Assembly (NCBI RefSeq): GCF_900119735.1
Contig: NZ_FPJW01000003.1
Span: 124,001 to 188,000, forward strand
Origin: Marinospirillum alkaliphilum DSM 21637
Lineage (GTDB): Bacteria; Pseudomonadota; Gammaproteobacteria; Pseudomonadales; Halomonadaceae
Direction of reading: 5' to 3'
DNA: 64,000 bases
The notes beneath the pieces are model-generated. The model worked only from the letters and a program-made list of their open reading frames with translations. It searched no databases and had not been told where the DNA came from. Positions 8,680 through 18,274 of the stretch are shown piece by piece. Numbering within the stretch: position 1 is the first letter of the stretch; each line of letters opens with the position of its first letter. Both the position numbers and the translations under genes were made by a program.

Positions 8680-9144
8680 TTACCTGGTCTGGGTGGCTTC
8701 CAGCACCTGTTGCACATGGCCGGGCACTTTGACCTTGCGCCATTCCTGCAGCAGGGTGCCATCTGTGCCAATCAGAAAGGTGCTGCGTTCGATGCCCAGA
8801 TGTTCTTTGCCGTAGAGTTTTTTCAGTTTGATCACATCAAAGATCCGGCACAGGGTTTCGTCCTTGTCACTGATCAGTTCAAAAGGAAAACCCTGCTTGG
8901 CCTTGAAGTTTTCGTGGCTTTTGATGCCGTCACGTGAGACACCAAAAACTTCGGTGTTGGCTGCCTGAAAGGCGGAGTAAAGATCACGAAAATCACCGCC
9001 CTCGGTTGTGCAGCCGGGGGTGCTGTCTTTCGGGTAAAAGTAGATCACCAGCTTGCGACCCTGCAGGGCAGACAGCTGAATGGTCTTGCCACTGGTGGCT
9101 TCGGCAGTGAAATCAGGTACAGGCTGGCCAATGGAAAGTGTCAT
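8680..9144 (-). CDS. bcp: Thioredoxin-dependent peroxiredoxin (Bcp/PrxQ)
   Basis: Reduces hydrogen and organic peroxides in the cytoplasm. The 154-residue protein has the peroxidatic site STPGCTTEGGDFRD with Cys45. The position five residues later that holds the resolving cysteine in E. coli Bcp is Gly50 here. The only other obvious cysteine is Cys99 in DETLCRIF, so the enzyme is likely 1-Cys or uses an atypical resolving partner. It is transcribed divergently from dapA. Confidence 0.9.
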   Translation of the reverse strand: MTLSIGQPVPDFTAEATSGKTIQLSALQGRKLVIYFYPKDSTPGCTTEGGDFRDLYSAFQAANTEVFGVSRDGIKSHENFKAKQGFPFELISDKDETLCRIFDVIKLKKLYGKEHLGIERSTFLIGTDGTLLQEWRKVKVPGHVQQVLEATQTR

Positions 9145-9271
9145 CTTGATCTCCCGGTTGTAGGTGCTAGTCGACAGTTGGCGACTATAACACAGGGGGC
9201 TAAGCTGCCCAGTTGTAAAAACCTGTCACAAAATCAGTGATAAAAAAAGTGCCTCAGTCAGGGTACAAGGC

Positions 9272-9300
9272 TTGAGCCAAAGCCGCTGAAAGGCAACAAT
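9272..9300 (+). promoter_or_regulatory. Candidate dapA promoter
   Basis: TTGAGC (9272-9277) and AACAAT (9295-9300) are separated by 17 bp and each match four of six consensus positions. A transcript would start about 38 nt before the dapA ATG. Based on sequence alone. Confidence 0.35.
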
Positions 9301-9344
9301 AGCACCCTAGTAAACCACTCAAGCATTCCGTTTGGAGATACATC

Positions 9345-10229
9345 ATGATTAAAGGCAGCCTGGTTGCCCTGGTAACCCCCATGACTCAGCAGGGTGATGT
9401 GGACTGGCCTGCTCTGGATCGCCTGATCGACTTCCATCTCGACAATGGTACGGATGGTATTGTTGCAGCAGGCACGACCGGTGAACCTTCTACATTATCT
9501 TTTGAAGAGCACTTTGAAGTGATCCGCCGGGTGGTCACCCGTGTGGATGGCAAGATTCCTGTGGTTGCAGGAACCGGCTCCAACTCCACTCGTGAAGCCA
9601 TCGAACTGACGCGTTATGCCAGTCAGGTGGGTGCTGATTATTGCCTGATCACCACGCCCTATTACAACAAGCCGACTCAGGAAGGCCTGTACCTGCATTA
9701 CAAAGCCATTGCTGAAGCCAGTGATCTGCCGATCATTCTTTATAATGTGCCCGGTCGTACTGCTGTGGATATGCACAATGAAACCGTGGTGCGTTTAAGC
9801 AAGCTGGACAAGATCGTGGCATTAAAAGATGCCACTGGTGATCTGGAGCGCGGCAAGGCGCTGATGGATACCCTGGCAGACAGTGACTTCATGCTCTTCT
9901 CCGGTGATGATGCCACCGCTTGTGAGTTCATCCTGATGGGGGGTAACGGCAACATTTCGGTGACTGCCAACGTGGCGCCGCGTCAGATGCATGACATGTG
10001 TGCGGCTGCCCTGGCTGGTGATTCCAGCAAGGCACATCAGATCAATACCCGGCTGATGCCGCTGCACACCGGATTGTTTGTGGAATCCAATCCAATTCCT
10101 GCCAAGTGGGCGCTGTATGAAATGGGGCTGATTGATCTGGGGATACGCTTACCCCTGACACCCCTGTCAGAAAAATACCGCACCACCATTCATGAAGCAC
10201 TGGAAATGGCTGGAGTGCTGAAAAAATGA
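9345..10229 (+). CDS. dapA: 4-hydroxy-tetrahydrodipicolinate synthase
   Basis: First committed step of lysine and diaminopimelate synthesis: condenses pyruvate with aspartate semialdehyde through a Schiff base. The 294-aa TIM-barrel protein carries the Schiff-base Lys161 (VALKDATGD), the catalytic Tyr133 (ILYNVPGRT), and the GTTGE and TPYYNKP loops, at the same numbering as the E. coli enzyme. TTTGGAG is 8 nt before the ATG. It overlaps bamC by 4 nt (ATGA), the conserved dapA-bamC arrangement. Confidence 0.96.
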   Translation: MIKGSLVALVTPMTQQGDVDWPALDRLIDFHLDNGTDGIVAAGTTGEPSTLSFEEHFEVIRRVVTRVDGKIPVVAGTGSNSTREAIELTRYASQVGADYCLITTPYYNKPTQEGLYLHYKAIAEASDLPIILYNVPGRTAVDMHNETVVRLSKLDKIVALKDATGDLERGKALMDTLADSDFMLFSGDDATACEFILMGGNGNISVTANVAPRQMHDMCAAALAGDSSKAHQINTRLMPLHTGLFVESNPIPAKWALYEMGLIDLGIRLPLTPLSEKYRTTIHEALEMAGVLKK

Positions 10230-11218
10230 TGCATGCCCACAGCTACCGCTGGATCGGCCTGGTACTGGTGTTGGTACTGCTGGCAGGTTGCAGCCGTAGT
10301 GAATACCGTGACCGTCGCTCGGATTATCATCAGGCTCAATCAGCTGAGCACACCTTGCCTGAAGCTTTTGCCCAGGGTGATGCCATGCCTATCCCGGTCA
10401 GTGAACGACGCGGTAGTGGTCAACCTGAACAAGCACCGCGACCAGAACCCATGCGCGTGCTGGATGAGCGTGATGGTCTGGTGCAGCAACGGGTGGATGA
10501 ACAGGGTGCCTGGTTGCTGGTGATGCGCAGCCCTGGTGAAGTCTGGACATCCCTGCAGGCTTTTGCAGACAGTCAGGATGTGGCGGTGATCTCGGCCAGT
10601 CCACGCCGTGGTGAAATCACCCTGGCTGATGATCAGTCCAGCGGTCTGGCAGCACAGCGCATGACCCTGCGTCAGGGTGTGCGTCGCGGTACTTCCGAAG
10701 TACGCCTGCGCTCTGTTTCGGATCAGCAGCAGTTACCGTTCAGTGAGTATGACCGCGGGCGCCTGATGTCGCTGGAAGCTTTTCTGGCGGCCAGTCTGGC
10801 TGAAGAGGGCTCTCGTGTTTCACTGCAGGCGCAATCCCTGCATGCCAGCCAGTTAGTGCGCCTGGTGGATCGTGATGATCGCAAGGTGCTGGTGATGCAG
10901 CTGGATTATGATCGTGCCTGGGCCGAGTTGGTGCACCTGCTGGAAGATGAGTTCACTGATGAATGGCAAAAGGTCAGTGACCTGAATCGCAGCGAAGGGC
11001 GCATTTATGTGCGTTATGTACCGCAGCAAGAAAGACCGGGTGGCTTCTGGTCGCGTTTGTTCCGTCGTGGTCCACCTGCCAGTGCACACCACTATCAGCT
11101 GCATCTGGCCGAATATAATCAGGAGCTGGACCTGGTGCTGGAAGTGACTCCTGATGTGCCTGCCCCTTTGGCGGTGGAACAGGAACTGCTGGGCTGGCTG
11201 GAGCGGCAGTTGCGTTGA
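10226..11218 (+). CDS. bamC: BAM complex lipoprotein BamC
   Basis: A 330-residue outer-membrane lipoprotein of the beta-barrel assembly machine. The signal sequence ends in the lipobox LLAGC with Cys22 as lipidation site, and is followed by a low-complexity linker and two helix-grip-like domains ([18 protein letters not shown] and [20 protein letters not shown]). Sequence similarity in this family is low, so the call leans on the position immediately after dapA and the domain layout, as in E. coli dapA-nlpB-purC. A shorter ATG choice one codon in is equally possible. Confidence 0.82.
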   Translation: MMHAHSYRWIGLVLVLVLLAGCSRSEYRDRRSDYHQAQSAEHTLPEAFAQGDAMPIPVSERRGSGQPEQAPRPEPMRVLDERDGLVQQRVDEQGAWLLVMRSPGEVWTSLQAFADSQDVAVISASPRRGEITLADDQSSGLAAQRMTLRQGVRRGTSEVRLRSVSDQQQLPFSEYDRGRLMSLEAFLAASLAEEGSRVSLQAQSLHASQLVRLVDRDDRKVLVMQLDYDRAWAELVHLLEDEFTDEWQKVSDLNRSEGRIYVRYVPQQERPGGFWSRLFRRGPPASAHHYQLHLAEYNQELDLVLEVTPDVPAPLAVEQELLGWLERQLR

Positions 11219-12000
11219 AACAGGGCGGGCGAATCCGGTTCGCCTCACTGGGTAGTGGCAGCAAGGGAAATGCAACGCTGGTCAGCTGTGGCAAAACCCA
11301 CGTATTAATTGACTGTGGTTTCACCCTGCGTGAAACCACACGTCGTCTGGCGCGCCTGGAGCTTACCCCCGACGATCTGAGTGCGGTGCTGGTGACTCAT
11401 GAACACGGCGATCACATTGGTGGTGTGGGTGCACTGGTGCGTCGTCATGCGGTGCCGCTTTATACCACTGCTGGCACCCGTCTTTCCGGGCGTCTGGGCG
11501 GCGAGGTGCCGGACTGGCGTCTGATCAACCCTGAACACCCTTTTGCCATCGGTGACCTGGAAGTCTGGCCAGTCACGGTGCCCCATGATGCCCGAGAACC
11601 TGTACAGTTTGTGCTGGGTAATGGTGCGCAGCGACTGGGGGTGCTGACGGACCTGGGCAGTATTACACCGCATGTGGTGCGTCATTACCGTCGTTGTCAG
11701 GCACTGGTGCTGGAGGCCAATCATGATCCACAGATGCTGGCCGATGGGCCTTATCCGCCATCCTTGAAACGTCGAGTGGGTGGAGATTTTGGTCACTTGA
11801 GCAACCAGCAGGCGGCGGACTTCCTGCTGCAGATTGAAGCGGGGCAGCTCACGCATCTGGTGGCCTCACACCTGAGCGAGCAGAACAACTGCCCTCATCT
11901 GGCAGCCACAGAACTGGCGCAGGCATTAAATACCTCACCGGACTGGATCACCCTGGCCGAGCAGGAGCAGGGGTTTGATTGGCGCGAGATCCACCCTTAG
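11215..12000 (+). CDS. MBL-fold metallo-hydrolase (YycJ/WalJ-like)
   Basis: A 261-residue metallo-beta-lactamase-fold protein with the metal motif THEHGDHIGG (His62, His64, Asp66, His67), an N-terminal FASLGSGSKGNATLV strand-loop and the C-terminal HLSEQNNCPHLA region typical of YycJ/WalJ-type exonuclease-like hydrolases. The start appears to be TTG at 11215 overlapping the bamC stop; no in-frame ATG or GTG precedes the conserved domain, and GGAG is about 11 nt upstream. It lies between bamC and purC, as in several gammaproteobacteria. The substrate is unknown. Confidence 0.8.
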   Translation: MKQGGRIRFASLGSGSKGNATLVSCGKTHVLIDCGFTLRETTRRLARLELTPDDLSAVLVTHEHGDHIGGVGALVRRHAVPLYTTAGTRLSGRLGGEVPDWRLINPEHPFAIGDLEVWPVTVPHDAREPVQFVLGNGAQRLGVLTDLGSITPHVVRHYRRCQALVLEANHDPQMLADGPYPPSLKRRVGGDFGHLSNQQAADFLLQIEAGQLTHLVASHLSEQNNCPHLAATELAQALNTSPDWITLAEQEQGFDWREIHP

Positions 12001-12069
12001 TTTTTTTGTTGTTTCCCTGTTATTCTTTAGCATCTCTCAACTGACCCACCTACCGCTGCGGAGACCCCT

Positions 12070-12783
12070 GTGGAAAAGCGTGAAGAACTCTATTCGGGCA
12101 AGGCCAAATCTGTTTTCAAGACAGATGACCCCGATTACCTGATCCTGCATTTTCGTGATGACACCAGTGCCTTTGATGGCAAAAAGAAAGAGCAGCTGGA
12201 GCGTAAGGGCAAGGTTAACAACATTTTTAATGCCTTTATCATGGAAAAGCTCAAGGCAGCAGGCATTCCCACGCATTTTGAGCAGCGCCTGAATGATCGT
12301 GAGTCACTGGTTAAATGCATGCAGATGATGCCAGTGGAGTGTGTGGTCAGAAATATCAGTGCCGGTAGCCTGGTGCGTCGTCTGGGTGTTGAGGAAGGTC
12401 TGGAACTGAATCCGCCAACCTTTGAGCTGTTCCTGAAAAATGATGCCCAGGGTGATCCGATGATCAATGAGTCCCTGTGCATCACTTTTGGCTGGGCCAC
12501 CGAGACCCAGTTACAACAGATGAAAGCCCTCACTTACCAGGTGAATGCCATTCTGAAGCAGTTGTTTGAAGAAGCTGGTTTGCTGCTGGTGGACTACAAG
12601 CTGGAGTTTGGTTTGTTCCACGGGCAGGTGACACTGGGTGATGAGTTTTCTCCGGATGGCTGCCGTTTGTGGGATAAAGCCACCCGTGAAAAACTGGACA
12701 AGGATCGCTTCCGTCAGGGACTGGGCGGTGTGGTTGAGGCTTATGAAGAAGTGGGTCGCCGCCTGGGAATCAACTTCGACTGA
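12070..12783 (+). CDS. purC: SAICAR synthetase
   Basis: Catalyses the ATP-dependent condensation of CAIR with aspartate in purine synthesis. The 237-aa protein matches the bacterial family throughout: YSGKAKSVF near the N-terminus, [25 protein letters not shown], and VDYKLEFG with [13 protein letters not shown]. The start is GTG at 12070 with GGAG 7 nt upstream. The gene ends just before a strong terminator, closing the dapA-bamC-MBL-purC group. Confidence 0.96.
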   Translation: MEKREELYSGKAKSVFKTDDPDYLILHFRDDTSAFDGKKKEQLERKGKVNNIFNAFIMEKLKAAGIPTHFEQRLNDRESLVKCMQMMPVECVVRNISAGSLVRRLGVEEGLELNPPTFELFLKNDAQGDPMINESLCITFGWATETQLQQMKALTYQVNAILKQLFEEAGLLLVDYKLEFGLFHGQVTLGDEFSPDGCRLWDKATREKLDKDRFRQGLGGVVEAYEEVGRRLGINFD

Positions 12784-12809
12784 AGCCAGTTGCCTGTTTT
12801 GATAGAGAT

Positions 12810-12841
12810 AATGCCCGATCTTGAAGATTGGGCATTTTTTT
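12810..12841 (+). terminator. Rho-independent terminator after purC
   Basis: AATGCCCgATC pairs imperfectly with GATtGGGCATT across a short loop, followed by eight T residues (12834-12841). Confidence 0.85.
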
Positions 12842-12888
12842 ATCTGGTCGGAGGGTTTTATCCGGGTTTTGCCCTCTATGGGAGCAGC

Positions 12889-12915
12889 TTGGCAGTAAAT
12901 CTTTCATGTTATGAT
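12889..12915 (+). promoter_or_regulatory. Candidate promoter of the PPC-repeat lipoprotein gene
   Basis: TTGGCA (12889-12894) and TATGAT (12910-12915) with 15-bp spacing lie about 50 bp before the ATG and after the purC terminator. Confidence 0.3.
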
Positions 12916-12967
12916 CAGCTCGCCGATGGATGTGGTTATCTCATCAACAACTGGAGTTGTTACTTCC

Positions 12968-13999
12968 ATGAACCAAAAACTCTTTATTCCCCTGCTGATT
13001 TGTTGTGCTCTGGTATTAACCGCTTGTCAGAGTACACCTCAGGCCAGTGCCGCCAGTCGAGTGGTTGCCGGTAGCCAGCCAGTTTCCCTGCAGCCCGGTC
13101 AGCGTGTGCGCGGTGAACTCACCAGTGCCAGTGCACTGAACTACAAGGATGGCAGCCGTTATGCACTTTATCGTATCAATCTGCAGCAGGGAGATGCCTT
13201 TCGCATCGAGCTGAGTGGCAGCCTTGAAGGCACCCTGGCGCTGTACAATGACTTGAACGAGCTGCTGATTTCAGGCTCTCCCTTGCATTTTCAGGCCCCG
13301 GAAAGAGGGCGTTACCTGCTGGCCGTCAGTGGTAAGCAGTCCAATAGTTTTGGACCTTTTAACCTGCTGATGACGCCTCTTGAATTAAGCAGCAATCCAT
13401 CACTGGTTGTTGGTGAAGCCGCCTCTGGCTGGTTGGAAATGAATGGTTTTCGTAGCCACACCCTGCAAATCAGTGAGCGGGGTTATTATCAGATTGATCT
13501 GCGCTCCAGTGACTTTGATACGCTGATGCTGGTCACTGGGCCCGGTGGCTACCGGGCTGAGGACGATGATGGTGGTGATCAGACCAACTCACGCATTGGT
13601 GACCTGTTGCAGCCTGGTGAATACCAGGTCAGGGTCAGTGCCTTTGAGACGGCCTCGGGTCTTTACACTCTGGAAGTGCAAGCCTTTGATATCCGTGAGG
13701 GTGCAGACCTTGAACTGCGTGCACCTGTGCAGCTGTCTGGCTGGATGCGTCAACAGCAGGATGTTTACCGGCTGCATATCGAGCAGGCAGGTGAATACCT
13801 GATTGAAATGCAGTCTGCAGTGCTGGATTCATTCCTGCTGCTGGAGGGTGCCAATCACTTCCGTGTTGAAGACGATGATAGTGGTGAAAATCTGGATGCG
13901 CGGCTTCTGGTGAGGCTGGAGCCGGGTGAATATCGTCTGACTGCGCGTGACTATAACGGTGGCAGTGGTGGTTATCAGTTGATAGTTCAGCAGCGCTGA
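12968..13999 (+). CDS. Lipoprotein with three PPC-like beta-sandwich repeats
   Basis: The 343-residue product has a signal peptide ending in LTAC with Cys20 as probable lipidation site. The rest reads as three repeats of roughly 95-105 residues (about 45-140, 150-250, 255-343) resembling bacterial pre-peptidase C-terminal (PPC) domains. The second and third share the pattern of an FDTLM or DSFLL strand, an acidic turn (EDDDGGD; EDDDSGE) and PGEYxVxxxxY. The acidic turns suggest metal-stabilised loops. There is no protease domain. It stands alone between the purC terminator and the convergent trmO. The function is unknown; a surface or periplasmic binding protein is an inference. Confidence 0.7.
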   Translation: MNQKLFIPLLICCALVLTACQSTPQASAASRVVAGSQPVSLQPGQRVRGELTSASALNYKDGSRYALYRINLQQGDAFRIELSGSLEGTLALYNDLNELLISGSPLHFQAPERGRYLLAVSGKQSNSFGPFNLLMTPLELSSNPSLVVGEAASGWLEMNGFRSHTLQISERGYYQIDLRSSDFDTLMLVTGPGGYRAEDDDGGDQTNSRIGDLLQPGEYQVRVSAFETASGLYTLEVQAFDIREGADLELRAPVQLSGWMRQQQDVYRLHIEQAGEYLIEMQSAVLDSFLLLEGANHFRVEDDDSGENLDARLLVRLEPGEYRLTARDYNGGSGGYQLIVQQR

Positions 14000-14007
14000 G
14001 TGACTGA

Positions 14008-14709
14008 TCAGGAGCGCCCCGGTAGCAACTCGGTAACTTCCAGCCGGTTGTCTGCCGGGTAGCGAAACCTGACGTCCAGATCGGCCAGCAGCACACCATA
14101 AATGCGTTCAGGATCGGTCTGTTGATAAGCCGGGCGTGGGTTCTGGCTTAATACCTCGATCAGCAGTTGTTTCAGTTGCTGTCCATCCTTGTGAGTGGTC
14201 AGTTGTTTTTCTGCCAGCGGGCTGAAATGCACCGACAGCAATGCCGGGGTTTCCGGTGCCCAGCCTGCTGTGGCCTGCGGCAGGCTGTCGGCCCACGGCA
14301 GATAAGGTTTGATGTCCACAATGGGTGTGCCATCCACCAGGTCGATGCCTGACAACTGCAGTTTTACACCTTTTGAGCAATCCACTCCTTCCAGCTTCAC
14401 CACCGAGAGACCCAGCCCATTCGGGCGAAAGGTTGAACGGCTGGCAAACACACCGATCTTTTTATTGCCGCCCAAGCGTGGTGGGCGTACTCGCGCTTTC
14501 CAACCCTGCTCCAGATTCTGATGGAATACAAAAGTCAGCCACAGGTGAGAAAACTGCTCCAGTCCTTCAACACAAAGTGGCTGATTATAGGGGGGTAATA
14601 ACTCCAGTGTTGCGTAAGCACTGGGAGCCAGCCCTGGCTGACGTGGCACGGCAAACTTTTCCTTGTAACAGGAGTGAAGGATGCCAATGGGCTCCAGTGA
14701 CCAGCTCAT
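14008..14709 (-). CDS. trmO: tRNA t6A37 N6-methyltransferase TrmO
   Basis: TrmO (TsaA/YaeB) methylates N6-threonylcarbamoyladenosine at position 37 of tRNA-Thr using S-adenosylmethionine. The 233-aa protein has the family's order: EPIGILHSCYKEKFAVPRQPG at the N-terminus, FSHLWLTFVFH, the SAM-binding FASRSTFRPNGLGLSVV and LVDGTPIVDIKPYLPWAD. It sits 5 nt downstream of the HAD phosphatase gene, likely one transcription unit, and is convergent with the lipoprotein gene 8 bp away. Confidence 0.92.
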   Translation of the reverse strand: MSWSLEPIGILHSCYKEKFAVPRQPGLAPSAYATLELLPPYNQPLCVEGLEQFSHLWLTFVFHQNLEQGWKARVRPPRLGGNKKIGVFASRSTFRPNGLGLSVVKLEGVDCSKGVKLQLSGIDLVDGTPIVDIKPYLPWADSLPQATAGWAPETPALLSVHFSPLAEKQLTTHKDGQQLKQLLIEVLSQNPRPAYQQTDPERIYGVLLADLDVRFRYPADNRLEVTELLPGRS

Positions 14710-14714
14710 CCGTA

Positions 14715-15371
14715 TCAGCTCCGCAGACTGATCACCGGCCAGCCCTGTTGTTCGGCATGGCTGCGCAGGGTGTCGTCCGGGTCCACTGCCACGGGGTTAT
14801 CAACCTGTTGCAGCAGGGGCAGGTCATTGTGGGAGTCGCTGTAGAACCAGCTGCCATCCAGGTTCATGCCTTCTGCCTGTAGCCATTGGTGCAAACAGGT
14901 CACCTTGCCTTCACGGAAGCTGGGTGTGCCAACAATCTGCCCGGTGTAACGCCCATCAATAAACTCTGGTTCAACGGCAATCAGATCGCTCACACCCAGG
15001 AGTTCAGCAATGGGGGCGGTAATAAAGCGGTTGGTGGCAGTGATGATCAGCAGTCGATCACCTGCCTGGCGGTGTTTGTCGAGCAGTTCCATGGCGGCAG
15101 GCAGCATCAGCGGGCGAATGTGTTCATGGATAAACTCCTTTCGCCAGTTGAGCATTTCTTCGGTGCTGTACTGGGTTAGTGGACGCAACGAAAAGGATAA
15201 ATAGTCGTGGATATCCAGGGTGCCCTGCTGGTAAGCAGCATAATACAGGTCGTTGGCCTTTTTATATTCCTCACCATTCACCAGTCCCTTATGAACCAGA
15301 AATTCACCCCAGGCATGGTCACTGTCACCGGCAATGAGGGTGTTGTCGAGATCGAACAGGGCTAAACTCAC
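14715..15371 (-). CDS. HAD-IB family phosphatase (SerB-like)
   Basis: A 218-residue HAD-superfamily hydrolase with all four motifs: FDLDNTL (Asp7 nucleophile, Asp9), IITATN, Lys in REGKVTCLH and DSHNDLPLL. The IB cap inserted after motif I places it with SerB/PSP-like enzymes; relatives are annotated as phosphoserine or histidinol phosphatases, and the substrate is not decided here. I prefer the GTG at 15371, since GGAG lies 8 nt upstream and the protein then starts directly at the first strand. A TTG ten codons upstream is possible but lacks support. Confidence 0.8.
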   Translation of the reverse strand: MSLALFDLDNTLIAGDSDHAWGEFLVHKGLVNGEEYKKANDLYYAAYQQGTLDIHDYLSFSLRPLTQYSTEEMLNWRKEFIHEHIRPLMLPAAMELLDKHRQAGDRLLIITATNRFITAPIAELLGVSDLIAVEPEFIDGRYTGQIVGTPSFREGKVTCLHQWLQAEGMNLDGSWFYSDSHNDLPLLQQVDNPVAVDPDDTLRSHAEQQGWPVISLRS

Positions 15372-15491
15372 TTGAAAGGCTCCGTTATTGCTTATGCACA
15401 AAAGATTTTTTGCATTTTACATCAGGGTTAAATTGAATACTTTTCAATCTTTGTGAAACAATAGGTGTCAAAGCATTTTCGAGGGCGTAGC

Positions 15492-15983
15492 GTGATAGAC
15501 GAGGATGGGTATCGCCCCAATGTCGGTATCATCATCACCAACAGTGACGGTCAGTTGCTCTGGGCACGTCGTTGTGGTCAGGATGCCTGGCAGTTTCCGC
15601 AGGGTGGCATCAAGAATGATGAAACGCCTGAGCAGGCGTTATACCGAGAATTAAAAGAAGAAATCGGCCTGACACCGGATCAGGTGGAGCTGCTGGCCAC
15701 CACCCGTGGCTGGTTACGTTACCGCCTGCCAAAACGCATGGTGCGCCGTAATAGCCGTCCCCTGTGTATCGGTCAGAAGCAGAAGTGGTTTCTGTTGAAA
15801 ATTCGCTGTGCTGATTCACAGGTCTGTTTTGACTGCTCACCCAAGCCGGAGTTTGATAACTGGCGTTGGGTGTCTTACTGGTATCCGCTGGGGCAGGTGG
15901 TGCCCTTCAAGCGGGAAGTTTATCGCCGGGCACTGCTGGAATTGGCACCTCGGCTGCACAGGATGCTGCGTGATCAACCATGA
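15492..15983 (+). CDS. rppH: RNA pyrophosphohydrolase
   Basis: Removes pyrophosphate from the 5' end of mRNA, exposing it to RNase E decay. The 163-aa Nudix protein begins with [14 protein letters not shown], matching E. coli RppH ([12 protein letters not shown]). The Nudix box is complete from Gly38 to Leu60, with REL(K)EE at 52-57. The GTG at 15492 is chosen for this N-terminal match and for GAGGG 6-7 nt upstream; a GTG at 15465 would add nine residues. It overlaps ptsP by 4 nt. Confidence 0.92.
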   Translation: MIDEDGYRPNVGIIITNSDGQLLWARRCGQDAWQFPQGGIKNDETPEQALYRELKEEIGLTPDQVELLATTRGWLRYRLPKRMVRRNSRPLCIGQKQKWFLLKIRCADSQVCFDCSPKPEFDNWRWVSYWYPLGQVVPFKREVYRRALLELAPRLHRMLRDQP

Positions 15984-18274
15984 GTGAACCCTTGCCGTCA
16001 GGTGCAACCATGCTGGATACCCTGCGAAAGATTGTGCAGGAGGTCAGTGCTGCAAGAGATTTGCAGACGGCCCTGTCGATCATTGTGCGTCGGGTTCGCA
16101 AGGCCATGAACACTGATGTGTGTTCGGTGTACCTGATGGATCCGCGTCAGGAGCGTTATGTCCTGATGAACACCCTGGGTTTGAATGCTTCCGCCATTGG
16201 TCATGTCAGTCTGGCCCCCTCTGAAGGCCTGGTGGGTTATGTGGGTCAGCGTGAAGAACCGCTGAACCTGGATGATGCCCCGGTCCATCCTCGCTACCGC
16301 TACCTGCCGGAAACCGGTGAAGAGCGTTACCACAGTTTTCTGGGTGTACCCATCATTCACCAGCGCCATGCACTGGGTGTGCTGGTGGTGCAGCAGAAGG
16401 TCAAACGGCGCTTTGATGAGGGCGAAGAAGCCTTTTTAGTGACCATTGCCGCTCAGTTGGCTGCAGTACTGGCTCATGCACAGGTCAGTGGCAGTTTGCA
16501 GGTGACACCGGGTGGCCAACGCAGCATGGTGCGTTTTGATGGTCTGCCTGCAGCACCGGGTGTGGCCATCGGTCGAGCCCGGGTGATCATGCCTCCTGCT
16601 GATCTGGACAGTGTGCAGGAGCGTGAATGCGACTCTATTGAAGAGGAAAAACTGGTCTTTCTGGCTGCCCTGCGAGCCGTGCGTGAAGACATACGCGCGG
16701 TGGGGCAGAAACTGGCCAACCGTGTCAGTGCTCAGGAGCAGGCCCTGTTTGAAGCCTATCTGCAAATGCTGGATGAGGAATCACTGGGTGCTGAGGTACT
16801 GAAGCACATTGAAGAAGGTCAGTGGGCACAGGGTGCCCTGGCTTTTGTGGTCAAGCGCCATGTGAAGTACCTGGAGAAGGTCGAAGATTCTTACCTGCGT
16901 GAGCGGGCCGCGGACATTCGGGATCTTGGGCGTCGGGTGCTGGCCTACTTGCAGGCCGGTGGCGATGTGCAGCGGGAGTATGAAGACAATACGCTACTGG
17001 TGGGTGAAGAGTTATCACCAACCCTGTTGGGTGAAGTGCCGCGGGAGAAACTGGCCGGTCTGATCAGCGTCAAGGGTTCGAGTAACTCGCATCTGGCCAT
17101 TCTGGCCCGCGCCATGGGTATTCCGACGGTGATGGGGTTGAGTGATCTGCCTTATGCCAAGCTGGATGGTCAGCAACTGATTCTGGATGGTTACCGTGGC
17201 CAGGTCATCAGCAACCCCGATGATACCCTGTTACGCCAGTATGAGCGTTTCATTGAAGAAGAGCGGGCGCTGACCGAGGCACTGGAAGCGGAAGCCGGAT
17301 TGCCCTGCGTGACGCGTGATGGCCACCGTGTGCCATTGATGCTGAATACCGGACTGACCGCTGATCATGCGCGGGCGCTGGCTTATGGTGCCGAAGGTGT
17401 TGGCCTGTACCGCACGGAAGTGCAGTTCATGCTGGCCGAGCGTTTTCCCAGCGAGATGGAGCAGGTCAAGCTCTACCGTGAGCAGCTGTCAGCCTTTTCT
17501 CCGCGCGAAGTCACCATGCGCACGCTGGACATCGGTGGTGACAAACCCTTGCCCTATTTTCCGATTGAAGAGGAAAACCCCTGTCTGGGTTGGCGCGGCA
17601 TTCGCTTCACCCTGGATCACCCGGAAGTTTTTCTGAGCCAGGTGCGTGCCATGCTGCGTGCCAGTGAAGGCCTGGATAATTTACGTATTCTGCTGCCAAT
17701 GATTTCATCCGTGCGCGAGGTGGAAGAAGCCCGCGCACTGATCCGTCGTGCCTGGGTGGAGTTGCGTCAGGGAGAGGGGTTGCAGATCAATAAACCGCTG
17801 GTGGGTGCCATGATTGAGGTGCCTGCCGCCTTGTTCCAGATCCCGGCACTGGCAGAACGCGTGGATTACCTGTCAGTGGGCAGTAACGACCTGACTCAGT
17901 ATTTATTGGCTGTGGATCGTGATAATCCGCGGGTTGCACGCCTTTACAGTGGTTATCATCCGGCGGTGTTGCATGCCCTGGCGCGTATTGCAGCAGATGC
18001 CCATGCCTGTCGTCTGCCGGTGAGCATCTGTGGTGAACTGGCTGGAGATCCTGCCGGTGCGGTGTTGTTACTGGGGATGGGGTATCAGAATCTGTCGATG
18101 AACCTGGCCAGTTTGCCCAGGGTTAAAGCGGCTATCCGTCGAGTGACTGTTGCGCAGTCACGAGAGCTGCTGGAGAAGGCGCTGGGCTGTGCCAGCACCG
18201 ATCAGGTGGTCGGGCATCTGGGCGTGTTCATGAGTGAACTGGGACTGGGCTGGCTGTCAGGGCCCAAGGGCTAA
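15980..18274 (+). CDS. ptsP: PTS-Ntr enzyme I with GAF domain
   Basis: First phosphotransferase of the nitrogen PTS: it autophosphorylates from phosphoenolpyruvate and passes phosphate to NPr and EIIA-Ntr, which regulate K+ transport and nitrogen/carbon balance. The 764-aa protein has an N-terminal GAF domain (about 18-165) that in relatives senses glutamine or 2-oxoglutarate. It then carries the EI phosphohistidine domain with His371 in [12 protein letters not shown], and a PEP-binding barrel with [23 protein letters not shown] and Cys684 in [10 protein letters not shown]. The rppH-ptsP pairing and 4-nt overlap are conserved in gammaproteobacteria. Its 3' end overlaps the convergent L,D-transpeptidase gene by 18 nt. 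Confidence 0.95.
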   Translation: MSEPLPSGATMLDTLRKIVQEVSAARDLQTALSIIVRRVRKAMNTDVCSVYLMDPRQERYVLMNTLGLNASAIGHVSLAPSEGLVGYVGQREEPLNLDDAPVHPRYRYLPETGEERYHSFLGVPIIHQRHALGVLVVQQKVKRRFDEGEEAFLVTIAAQLAAVLAHAQVSGSLQVTPGGQRSMVRFDGLPAAPGVAIGRARVIMPPADLDSVQERECDSIEEEKLVFLAALRAVREDIRAVGQKLANRVSAQEQALFEAYLQMLDEESLGAEVLKHIEEGQWAQGALAFVVKRHVKYLEKVEDSYLRERAADIRDLGRRVLAYLQAGGDVQREYEDNTLLVGEELSPTLLGEVPREKLAGLISVKGSSNSHLAILARAMGIPTVMGLSDLPYAKLDGQQLILDGYRGQVISNPDDTLLRQYERFIEEERALTEALEAEAGLPCVTRDGHRVPLMLNTGLTADHARALAYGAEGVGLYRTEVQFMLAERFPSEMEQVKLYREQLSAFSPREVTMRTLDIGGDKPLPYFPIEEENPCLGWRGIRFTLDHPEVFLSQVRAMLRASEGLDNLRILLPMISSVREVEEARALIRRAWVELRQGEGLQINKPLVGAMIEVPAALFQIPALAERVDYLSVGSNDLTQYLLAVDRDNPRVARLYSGYHPAVLHALARIAADAHACRLPVSICGELAGDPAGAVLLLGMGYQNLSMNLASLPRVKAAIRRVTVAQSRELLEKALGCASTDQVVGHLGVFMSELGLGWLSGPKG

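Noticed and set aside
15465-15491. Upstream GTG start for rppH
   Set aside because: RppH proteins begin at the (M/V)[11 protein letters not shown] segment and a GAGGG site precedes the GTG at 15492.
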